Below are positions 17,742-25,592 of a stretch of DNA of 64,000 bases, one piece after another (position 1 is the first letter of the stretch; each line of letters begins with the position of its first letter). Below the pieces are notes generated by a model, which saw nothing but the letters and a program-made list of their open reading frames with translations, searched no databases and had not been told where the DNA came from. A program made the translations under genes and the position numbers. Source of the stretch: JAITVM01 sp031551135 (GTDB lineage: Bacteria > Bacillota > Clostridia > Lachnospirales > JAITVM01); NCBI GenBank assembly GCA_031551135.1, contig JAVBOA010000022.1, positions 62,001 to 126,000 on the forward strand. Direction: 5' to 3'.

Positions 17742-18689
17742 TTATTTAGATTTCCTTGCCTTTTTAATAATCAAATCCTGAACTTTTATAAAAGTATCCG
17801 AAGAAATTATCCCCTTATGGTGTCCGACACCGATTATCCAATTTTCAAAGCCTGTAGTTTTTTTGCTATATCGCCCAAAAGCGTAAAGTCCATTATTTCC
17901 GTCAAACAATTTTTTTCCGTTTGCGAAAAAAGCGTTTTTATTTTTATAATAATTATAAATATTCAGATCGGCAACAGAATAAATCGGGTTTGTTAAAATT
18001 CTTCTGATCGAATCTTTGCTGAAGATCGACGAACGACGGGTTTTTAAATTATTCATTTCGCAGAAATCCGCCACTTTTCCAAGCGTCTTTAATTCCAGAT
18101 ATTTATTAAATATTAATTCGATTTTAAAAGTCTCGGACTCGTCTGTTTCTAAATATGAAAAGTATTTATTTTCATTATTTTTTTTGCGTATTTTTTTAAA
18201 GCCCTCCGGCGCAGTGCCGTTCAAATATCTTCTTTGACCGCTTTTTGCAAGCTCAAAAAGATTATCGGAAATCCGCTCGGAAATTGTATCCCGTTCCAAT
18301 TGGGCGAAAACCGACGAAATATAAATCATTGCCCGACCCATAGCCGAATTTGTATCGAAATTTTCGGAGACAGAAATAAAAATAACATTGTGTTTTTCCA
18401 TTTTTCTTAAAACGGCGGAAAAATCAGCAACATTGCGGCTGATGCGGTCCAGCCTGTAGCAAATCAAAACGTCTATTATTTGATTTTCGATATCGTTCAA
18501 TAATTTCGCAAACATTGGGCGTTCGATATTTCCGCCCGAAAAACCTTCGTCGCAGTATAAATTAAATTGTATGTCCTCTTCCGAAAATCGAAATTCCGCA
18601 AAGGATTTGCATAAATTTATTTGATTGTTAATACTGTCTCCGGTCTCGGTTACTTTAGATTTTCTTGAATAAATAGCTATGTTTTTCAA
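17742..18689 (-). CDS. Serine site-specific recombinase (large-type, C-terminally short)
   Basis: The 315-residue protein has the resolvase catalytic domain: nucleophile Ser8 in IYSRKS, the RLDR at 79-82, and GRAMIYISSVFAQLERDTISER around 118-139. It is followed by a Recombinase (DNA-binding) domain beginning GTAPEGF. Large serine integrases, including the sigK skin recombinases, usually run to about 450-550 residues with a zinc-ribbon and coiled-coil; this one stops before any CxxC motif and is followed at once by a terminator. The start is a TTG with only a weak GAGAG ribosome site. It is the obvious candidate to recombine the TGGTCATC junctions. Whether the shortened form is active is unknown. 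Confidence 0.88.
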   Translation of the reverse strand: MKNIAIYSRKSKVTETGDSINNQINLCKSFAEFRFSEEDIQFNLYCDEGFSGGNIERPMFAKLLNDIENQIIDVLICYRLDRISRNVADFSAVLRKMEKHNVIFISVSENFDTNSAMGRAMIYISSVFAQLERDTISERISDNLFELAKSGQRRYLNGTAPEGFKKIRKKNNENKYFSYLETDESETFKIELIFNKYLELKTLGKVADFCEMNNLKTRRSSIFSKDSIRRILTNPIYSVADLNIYNYYKNKNAFFANGKKLFDGNNGLYAFGRYSKKTTGFENWIIGVGHHKGIISSDTFIKVQDLIIKKARKSK

Positions 18690-18752
18690 AAAATCAACTC
18701 TCAGAAAAAAACCTTAGCATATAATATTCTGAAGTAGTTGAATATGTTAATT

Positions 18753-19301
18753 TTACAATCCCAATTCTTCTGCTGAATTGCGCATTCCTAAAATACATTT
18801 GTTAATTACGTCATCAAGCTCCATATCTAGATTTTTGCAGCCTTCTAAAATTATTCCTCTGCTGACACCGGCGGCAAAAGCCTTGTCCTTAAATTTCTTT
18901 TTAACGGATTTAACTTCGATATCCATTACGGATTTTGAAGGGCGCATTAATGCGGCGGCGTTGATTAATCCGGTTAATTCATCGATTGCGAACAGAACTT
19001 TTTCCATATATTTTTTTGGTTCGGCATCAACACAGATTCCGTGTCCGTGCGATATTACGGAATAAATAAATTCATCGTCGTAACCTGCATTTTTGAGCAA
19101 TTCGGGAGCTTTTTTGCAATGCTCTTCCGGATACATTTCATAATCCACATCATGCAATAAACCCACAGCGCCCCAATATTCCTTGTCTTCCCCGGCTTCT
19201 TCTGCAAAATAACGCATAACGGATTCTACCGCAATTCCGTGGCGGACTAAAGCTTCGGATTTATTATACTCTTTTAAAATTGACATTGCTTTTTCTCGCA
19301 T
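18753..19301 (-). CDS. HD-domain metal-dependent hydrolase family protein
   Basis: An ATG five bases after AGGGGTG (19301) gives a 182-residue protein; a longer frame to 19367 lacks a ribosome site. It has the HD-superfamily residues: His21, His50-Asp51 in GLLHDVDYE, His85/His87 in SHGHG and Asp107. This small HD type is common in Clostridia and presumed to be a phosphohydrolase acting on an unknown phosphorylated compound. It is encoded in the same direction as the recombinase, 63 bp upstream of its start, within the intervening element. The product is soluble. Confidence 0.8.
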   Translation of the reverse strand: MREKAMSILKEYNKSEALVRHGIAVESVMRYFAEEAGEDKEYWGAVGLLHDVDYEMYPEEHCKKAPELLKNAGYDDEFIYSVISHGHGICVDAEPKKYMEKVLFAIDELTGLINAAALMRPSKSVMDIEVKSVKKKFKDKAFAAGVSRGIILEGCKNLDMELDDVINKCILGMRNSAEELGL

Positions 19302-19486
19302 AAAAACACCCCTGATTATTTTTTCAATAAATTTGACAGAAATATTAAATTTTTTAAATAATAACATAGAGTGAAGGCTTTATCAATTTTTTTAGATTGA
19401 CAAAACTATAAGCAAATAATAAAATTATCAAGGTTTGCACAAAATGAATGCCGGTCGATTTTTGACCGAGCGGAAGGAGAATAAGA

Positions 19487-20041
19487 TTGAGTAACGAAAA
19501 TAAAATAGCGAATCCGGGACCGCTTGGGCTTTTGGGTTTTGGAATGACAACAGTTCTGCTGAACCTGCATAATGCAGGATTTTTGCCGCTCTCGATAGTA
19601 ATTGTGGCAATGGGATTTGCGCTTGGAGGCGCGGCGCAGATAATCGCTGGTATTATGGAATTTAAAGCCGGAAATACTTTTGGCGCAACAGCTTTTACGG
19701 CGTATGGATTTTTTTGGTGGTCACTGATTCTAATTTGGATAAATCCTTTCGGATGGAGTGATAAAGCTCATTTGCCGTCGATGGGTTTTTACCTTTTGCT
19801 TTGGGGGATTTTCACAGGTGGTATGTTTATCGGAACGCTGAAGCACAATAAAATCAGTCAAATTGTTTTCGGTTCGCTGACACTTTTGTTTTTATTATTA
19901 TCAATCGGAGATTTTACAGCAAATGAAGCCATCAAAAAATTTGCCGGAATCGTCGGAATCTTTTGCGGAGCTTCAGCAATCTATTCGTCCGTTGGACAGA
20001 TTATAAATGCCGAATTTAAAAAGAATATTTTTCCGCTGTAA
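19487..20041 (+). CDS. Acetate uptake transporter family (GPR1/FUN34/YaaH) protein
   Basis: The 184-residue protein has six predicted membrane helices and the family signature near its N-terminus, NPGPLGLLGFG, matching the NPAPLGL motif of SatP/YaaH acetate-succinate transporters. It starts at a TTG behind GGAAGGAG; a hairpin (CGGTC 19452-19456 with GACCG 19464-19468) lies just upstream. It is divergent from the HD gene. Its stop codon is only 11 bp from the right core of the element, so the gene ends almost exactly at the junction. Carriage of a metabolite transporter by such a small element is unusual. Confidence 0.88.
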   Translation: MSNENKIANPGPLGLLGFGMTTVLLNLHNAGFLPLSIVIVAMGFALGGAAQIIAGIMEFKAGNTFGATAFTAYGFFWWSLILIWINPFGWSDKAHLPSMGFYLLLWGIFTGGMFIGTLKHNKISQIVFGSLTLLFLLLSIGDFTANEAIKKFAGIVGIFCGASAIYSSVGQIINAEFKKNIFPL

Positions 20042-20819
20042 AAAATTTTGTATGGTCATCATCTGATGCCCCGACAGTAATAACTTTTCGGCTGATGCCG
20101 GGAGAGGTGATGGAGGATTTGGACGGGCCGTTGTTTCCGGCGGCTATCACAACAACAATTCCCAAGTCCCAGCATTTTTCCACAGCTTTTACAAGCGGGT
20201 CGACCGAGCCTTTGTCCGGGGTTCCTATTGATAAATTTATTATTCTGATTTTGTATTTTTTATAATTTTCTAAAATCCATTGCAGGCCGCTCAATGCCGT
20301 AACGACATTTCCGCGGCCTTCTTTATCCAAGATCTTAACTCCGACAATATTTGATTTTGGCGCAATGCCCAAAAATTTTCCGTTTGAGTTAAAAGCGTTG
20401 CCGGCGATTATTCCGGAAACATGGGTGCCGTGACCGTTGTCGTCGTATGGATTTATTTCCCCGTTTATCACATCTTTAAATCCGATAATTCTGTTGTTTG
20501 GGTAAACTAAATCGTTTACGGGATAAACTCCGGTATCTAATACCGCGACAGTAATTCCTTCGCCAAAAAAACCGCTTTTGTTGATATTTTCGGCTTTTAC
20601 GGTCAGCCGCGCGTTATCCATCTGTGCGGAAATCTTTGTATCTTGATAAATGAAATTTGTTCCTACAATTAATTCAAGTTTTTTTATATCCGATTTATTT
20701 ATTTCAATAATATATGAATCAATTATTGGCAATTCTTTTAAAACACACGGAATTCGCGTGATGGATTTTTTTTTGTTTGAATCAAGGGTGCAACCTATAA
20801 TCAATTGAAGCTTTTCCAT
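20016..20819 (-). CDS. S8 (subtilisin-like) peptidase, 5' segment of an interrupted gene
   Basis: From an ATG at 20819 behind AGAGGTG this frame encodes the N-terminal two thirds of an intracellular-type subtilisin (no signal peptide): catalytic Asp95 in VAVLDTG, His130 in NGHGTHVSG, and Asn229 in AAGNNG. At residue 256 it crosses the core repeat (20053-20060) into the element and ends after about a dozen unrelated residues, overlapping the 3' end of the transporter gene. Without the serine-bearing part at 17010-17408 it cannot be an active protease. The frame is otherwise undamaged, which suggests the full gene is, or was recently, under selection. Confidence 0.9.
   Translation of the reverse strand: MEKLQLIIGCTLDSNKKKSITRIPCVLKELPIIDSYIIEINKSDIKKLELIVGTNFIYQDTKISAQMDNARLTVKAENINKSGFFGEGITVAVLDTGVYPVNDLVYPNNRIIGFKDVINGEINPYDDNGHGTHVSGIIAGNAFNSNGKFLGIAPKSNIVGVKILDKEGRGNVVTALSGLQWILENYKKYKIRIINLSIGTPDKGSVDPLVKAVEKCWDLGIVVVIAAGNNGPSKSSITSPGISRKVITVGASDDDHTKFFTAEKYSF
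20053..20060. other. Candidate attachment core (right junction) of the intervening element
   Basis: TGGTCATC here is identical to 17401-17408 and marks the other end of the element. Recombination anywhere inside this 8-bp core rejoins D254-D255-H256 of the N-terminal part to the C-terminal part in frame. A CATCA-TC-TGATG palindrome (20057-20068) overlaps it but may merely reflect the coding sequence. Confidence 0.7.
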
Positions 20820-21029
20820 AATTCACCTCTTTTAGGATATGTTCTATAATATGTATATAATTACATTAATGCCACAATATGTAAATGAGCATTTATAATT
20901 CAATATGTATAATGAGATTAAAAAAATCTTGATAAAATTTTTGATATATTGTATAAAAAAATATATTATGGGAAAAAATGAAAATGCAAGAAATTTTTGA
21001 ATTGAGAAAATCTGTGGTCAATAAAAAAA

Positions 21030-21062
21030 GACCTTGACAGGTCATTACTAACATGATAAAAT
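21030..21062 (+). promoter_or_regulatory. Strong promoter with overlapping inverted repeat, upstream of rpoB
   Basis: TTGACA (21034-21039), a 17-bp spacer and TAAAAT (21057-21062) with an upstream TG give a near-consensus extended -10 promoter reading towards rpoB. The -35 box lies inside GACCT-TGAC-AGGTC (21030-21043), a small inverted repeat that could bind a repressor. Confidence 0.6.
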
Positions 21063-21668
21063 AGTGAAATGTATCGCAAAAAGGTGAAAAGCAAATATAC
21101 ATAAAGTATATCACATATTAATTTATATTTCAACATTTATTTTTTGATTTTATAAATTTTTTTTGTTCGAATTTCTGAAATTTATTTTTTATCCATCTAT
21201 ACGCACTGAAATATTTGTGAATTTATTATGAAATTTATCAAATTCATAATGATAAAATTCTCATTTATTATAAATTTTAATTATTCATATCGAAATAATA
21301 AATAAAAATTATTCTATTTTTCCTATATTATTTATAGGTTTTGATTTTTTTTATTAATATATATTTATTTAGAAGCTGTGAGAATATGTCAATTATATTA
21401 TTTAGTACCTTTTTTATTTTTTCTTATATTAAATTTGGCGAAATCTGTAGAATTTTAGAAGATTTTTTTGTTAAATTTGATGATTTTTTTATAAAACTGG
21501 TGTGAAATTTGTTAACCGAAAATTGTATTGATTAAATATAAAAATAGGGGATTTATAAAGATTTTCTTTTTAACTAAAAATTTTTCCTTGTATTTTATAA
21601 TTTCATACAACTCTCGGTAATTTTTTGTGCTAAATAATATTCAATTTTTAAGGGGTGAAATCGCTTTT
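21063..21668 (+). other. Long AT-rich untranslated stretch before rpoB
   Basis: About 600 bp between the promoter at 21034 and rpoB hold no convincing gene; only very short frames occur. It is extremely AT-rich, with a second possible -10 (TATAAT at 21596-21601) closer to rpoB. rplJ-rplL, which usually precede rpoB in Firmicutes, are not here. No terminator or recognised riboswitch was seen. Confidence 0.5.
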
Positions 21669-24600
21669 ATGGAAAAAAACAGAATCAGACCAATGAAACT
21701 CGGACCGAATACCCGCATGAGTTACAGCAGGATTGACGAAGTTTTAGAGATGCCTAATTTGATTGAGGTGCAAAAGAAGAGCTATAAATGGTTTCTTGAA
21801 GAAGGTTTGCAGGAAGTGTTTCAGGATATCAATCCCATAACAGATTATAGCGGTAATTTAGTTTTGGAGTTTATAGATTTTAAGCTCGATTCTCAGCCGA
21901 AATACTCTATTGAGGAATGTAAAGAACGAGATGCGACTTATGCCGCTCCTTTGCGTGTGAAAACCCGCCTGAGGAACAAGGAAGCAGACGAAATTAAAGA
22001 GCAAGAAATTTTTATGGGCGATTTTCCGCTGATGACGGATAATGGTACATTTATTATAAACGGTGCGGAACGCGTTATTGTAAGCCAGCTCGTTCGTTCG
22101 CCGGGCATTTATTACTCAATGGAATACGATAAAATCGGTAAACAGCTTTTGACCAGCACTGTTATACCAAACCGCGGTGCTTGGTTAGAATATGAAACAG
22201 ATTCCAACGATATTTTCAGCGTTCGTGTTGACCGTACTAGAAAAGTTCCGGTTACAATCTTGATTCGATCACTGGGTATCGGCACAGATTCCGAAATCAT
22301 TGAGCTTTTTGGTGAGGAACCGAAAATTTTAGCTACTATCGAAAAAGATATTAGCAAATCAAGAGACGAAGCTTTGATTGAAATATATAAAAGAATAAGA
22401 CCGGGCGAACCGCCGACGGTTGATTCTTCATGGTCACTTTTAAAAAGCATGTTTTATGATCCTAAGCGTTATGATCTTGCTAGGGTCGGCAGATATAAAT
22501 TTAATAAAAAACTTTCATTCAGAAACCGTGTAAAAGGTCAAGTTTTAGCAGAAAACGTTGTTGACCCGAACAGCGGCGAAATTTTGGCGGAAAGCGGTCA
22601 AATTATAAATCTGGAAATGGCTGATTTACTGCAAAATTCCGGTGTTACACATATTGTTGTTTCTGTAGATGACCGTAAAGTAAAGGTCTTAAGTAATTTA
22701 TCGGTATCTGCGGAGAAATTCTTAGAACCTTTTGGAATAGAACTAAAAGATGTCGGAATCAGAGAAGCCGTTTATTATCCGGTTCTGAAAGAAATTTTGG
22801 ATGAATTTAATGATGCGGAATCCATAAAAACTGCAATCGAAGAAAATATAAACAGACTGATAACAAAACATATTACTTTGGAAGATATTTTGACTTCCAT
22901 TAATTATATTGTGAATTTGGATTACAATATCGGATTTATTGACGATATTGACCATTTGGGCAACCGTAGAATTCGTGCTGTCGGCGAATTATTGCAAAAC
23001 CAATTCAGAATCGGGCTTTCACGTATGGAACGTGTTGTTAAAGAGCGTATGACGATTCAGGATATGGATATTGTTACGCCGCAGGCGCTCATTAATATCA
23101 GACCGGTAACGGCCGCAATTAAGGAGTTCTTCGGGTCTTCACAGCTCTCGCAGTTTATGGACCAAACCAATCCGCTTGCCGAATTGACGCACAAAAGACG
23201 TTTGTCAGCACTCGGACCGGGCGGACTTTCCAGAGACCGCGCGGGATTTGAAGTTCGTGACGTTCACTCTTCGCATTATGGCCGTATGTGTCCGATTGAA
23301 ACCCCTGAGGGTCCGAATATCGGCTTGATAAACTCATTGGCAACTTATGCAAGAATTAATGATTATGGATTCATTGAAGCACCGTATAGAAAAATCGATA
23401 AATCTTTTGATGAACCTCGTGTTTTGGATGAATTTATTTATGTAACTGCAGACGATGAAGAAATTTTCACAATCTCTCAAGCGAATGAACCCCTTAATGA
23501 GCTTGGAGAGTTTATTAATAAAAATGTTTCCGGACGTTTTAAAGACGAATTTGTTCAGGTAGACCGAAAAAAAATCGATTTAATGGACGTTTCGCCGAAA
23601 CAGATTGTTTCCGTAGCGACAGCATTGATTCCTTTCCTTGAAAATGACGACGTTACGCGTGCGCTGATGGGCTCGAACATGCAGCGTCAGGCCGTGCCGC
23701 TTTTGAAAACCGAATCCGCTATTGTCGGAACGGTAATGGAATATAAAGTTGCTTCCGATTCGGGCGTTGTTCTTATTGCAAAATCCGACGGAATTGTAGA
23801 AAAAGTAAGCGCCAATGAAATTGTTATCCGAAATGACAAAGGCGGAAAAGATATATATAAATTAACAAAATTCGTAAGGTCGAATCAAGGAACTTGCGTT
23901 AATCAAAAACCGATTGTTGAAAAAGGTCAGATGATTAAAAAAGGTTTTGTTATAGCAGACGGCCCTTCAACTCAAAACGGAGAGCTTGCACTCGGCAAAA
24001 ATCCGCTGATTGGATTTATGACTTGGGAAGGCTATAACTATGAAGATGCGATTTTGTTATCTGAAAAATTAGTAGAAGAAGATGTTTATACATCTGTTCA
24101 TATAGAAGAATATGAAGCCGAATCACGTGACACAAAACTCGGACCTGAGGAAATTACTCGTGATATTCCGAATGTCGGCGAGGATTCTTTAAAAGACTTG
24201 AACGAAAGCGGAATTATCAGAGTCGGCGCAGAAGTTCGCCCGAATGATATTTTAGTCGGAAAAGTTACGCCGAAAGGTGAAACCGAACTCACAGCGGAAG
24301 AGCGTCTTTTGCGTGCGATTTTCGGCGAAAAAGCCAGAGAAGTTCGAGATACTTCGCTTCGGGTTCCTCACGGTGAGAGCGGAATTATTGTGGATGTAAA
24401 AATATTTACAAGAGAAAAAGGCGACGAATTGCCGCCGGGCGTTAATCAAGTCGTGAGAGTTTATATAGCTCAAAAACGTAAGATTTCGGTTGGCGATAAA
24501 ATGGCAGGCCGCCACGGTAATAAAGGTGTTATTTCAAGAGTTCTGCCTGTTGAGGACATGCCGTTTTTACCAAACGGAAGACCTCTTGATATCGTACTGA

Positions 24601-25577
24601 ACCCGCTTGGTGTTCCGTCTCGTATGAATATCGGTCAGGTTTTGGAAGTTCACTTGGGGCTTGCTTCAAAAGTTCTGGGCTGGAAAATTGCGACTCCGGT
24701 TTTCGACGGCGCAAATGAAATTGACATCATGGACACCTTAGATTTGGCGAATGATTATGTAAACTGCGATTGGGACGAATTTGTTGGAAAATGGCAGGAT
24801 GTTTTAGAACCCGAAATTTTTAACTCTCTTGTTGAAAATAAAGATGCAAGACGTGAAGAATGGCAAGGCGTACCGATCAGCAGAGACGGTAAAATAAGAC
24901 TGCGTGACGGAAGAACGGGAGATTTTTTTGATAATTCGGTTTCTGTCGGATATATGCATTATTTGAAATTGCACCATCTTGTTGACGATAAAATTCATGC
25001 GCGTTCTACAGGGCCTTATTCGCTTGTTACACAACAGCCGCTCGGCGGCAAGGCGCAATTCGGCGGTCAGCGTTTTGGAGAGATGGAAGTTTGGGCGCTT
25101 GAGGCGTATGGAGCTTCTTATACTTTGCAGGAAATTTTGACTGTTAAATCCGACGATATTGTTGGACGTGTAAAAACTTATGAATCTATTGTTAAAGGCG
25201 AAAATATTCCAGAACCGGGCGTTCCCGAATCTTTCAAAGTTCTTCTGAAAGAGCTTCAGGCACTGGGGCTTGATGTACGCGTTTTAAATGAAGACGATAC
25301 GGAAGTAGAAATAAAAGAGACACTTGAAGACGGTGACGAATTGAATGTCAATATAGATGCTTTGGAGCCGGAAGACGAATTGGACGATAAATCCTCCTCG
25401 AATTTGAATTTGGATAAAATTTTGGGTGACTTGGACGAAGAAGATTTAAATACCGAATTTGACGGCAAAGAAGATTTATTTATTGAAAATGAAATCGATT
25501 TTGATGATTTGGAAGAGCCGCTTTTGGATGACGAACTTTTTAGCGACGAGCTTTTAAATGATGACGACGACGAATAA
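21669..25577 (+). CDS. rpoB: DNA-directed RNA polymerase subunit beta
   Basis: RpoB forms one jaw of the RNA polymerase core. The ATG at 21669 (after AGGGGTG, 11-nt spacing) matches the family N-terminus (MSYSRIDEVLEMPNLIEVQK soon after); a GTG at 21627 has no ribosome site. The 1,302-residue protein has the rifampicin-pocket region near residues 487-520 with sensitive-type residues (FMDQ, THKRR, LSALG), and GDKMAGRHGNKGV. The last 90 or so residues form a strongly acidic tail (many DDD/DEE runs), longer than usual for Clostridia. rpoC follows after 15 bp. Confidence 0.98.
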   Translation: MEKNRIRPMKLGPNTRMSYSRIDEVLEMPNLIEVQKKSYKWFLEEGLQEVFQDINPITDYSGNLVLEFIDFKLDSQPKYSIEECKERDATYAAPLRVKTRLRNKEADEIKEQEIFMGDFPLMTDNGTFIINGAERVIVSQLVRSPGIYYSMEYDKIGKQLLTSTVIPNRGAWLEYETDSNDIFSVRVDRTRKVPVTILIRSLGIGTDSEIIELFGEEPKILATIEKDISKSRDEALIEIYKRIRPGEPPTVDSSWSLLKSMFYDPKRYDLARVGRYKFNKKLSFRNRVKGQVLAENVVDPNSGEILAESGQIINLEMADLLQNSGVTHIVVSVDDRKVKVLSNLSVSAEKFLEPFGIELKDVGIREAVYYPVLKEILDEFNDAESIKTAIEENINRLITKHITLEDILTSINYIVNLDYNIGFIDDIDHLGNRRIRAVGELLQNQFRIGLSRMERVVKERMTIQDMDIVTPQALINIRPVTAAIKEFFGSSQLSQFMDQTNPLAELTHKRRLSALGPGGLSRDRAGFEVRDVHSSHYGRMCPIETPEGPNIGLINSLATYARINDYGFIEAPYRKIDKSFDEPRVLDEFIYVTADDEEIFTISQANEPLNELGEFINKNVSGRFKDEFVQVDRKKIDLMDVSPKQIVSVATALIPFLENDDVTRALMGSNMQRQAVPLLKTESAIVGTVMEYKVASDSGVVLIAKSDGIVEKVSANEIVIRNDKGGKDIYKLTKFVRSNQGTCVNQKPIVEKGQMIKKGFVIADGPSTQNGELALGKNPLIGFMTWEGYNYEDAILLSEKLVEEDVYTSVHIEEYEAESRDTKLGPEEITRDIPNVGEDSLKDLNESGIIRVGAEVRPNDILVGKVTPKGETELTAEERLLRAIFGEKAREVRDTSLRVPHGESGIIVDVKIFTREKGDELPPGVNQVVRVYIAQKRKISVGDKMAGRHGNKGVISRVLPVEDMPFLPNGRPLDIVLNPLGVPSRMNIGQVLEVHLGLASKVLGWKIATPVFDGANEIDIMDTLDLANDYVNCDWDEFVGKWQDVLEPEIFNSLVENKDARREEWQGVPISRDGKIRLRDGRTGDFFDNSVSVGYMHYLKLHHLVDDKIHARSTGPYSLVTQQPLGGKAQFGGQRFGEMEVWALEAYGASYTLQEILTVKSDDIVGRVKTYESIVKGENIPEPGVPESFKVLLKELQALGLDVRVLNEDDTEVEIKETLEDGDELNVNIDALEPEDELDDKSSSNLNLDKILGDLDEEDLNTEFDGKEDLFIENEIDFDDLEEPLLDDELFSDELLNDDDDE

Positions 25578-25592
25578 GAAAGGAGAAAATTT

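Larger units (their letters stand above)
17401..20052. mobile_element. 2,652-bp serine-recombinase intervening element splitting the S8 protease gene
   Basis: The interval from the first core copy (17401) to just before the second (20053) holds a 41-codon membrane ORF, a serine recombinase, an HD-domain protein and an acetate-uptake-family transporter. Its length is a multiple of three and its removal rebuilds an intact S8 peptidase reading frame without any base change. No other target duplication or transposase is present, so conservative site-specific recombination by the encoded enzyme is the simplest origin. Whether it still excises is unknown. Confidence 0.85.

Noticed and set aside
20893..21114. 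Minus-strand ORF in the AT-rich region before rpoB
   Set aside because: It has low complexity, no ribosome site, and overlaps the strong promoter at 21034; it is likely random.
23128..23240. Rifampicin-resistance change in rpoB
   Set aside because: The pocket residues by eye are the sensitive type (FMDQ, THKRR, LSALG).
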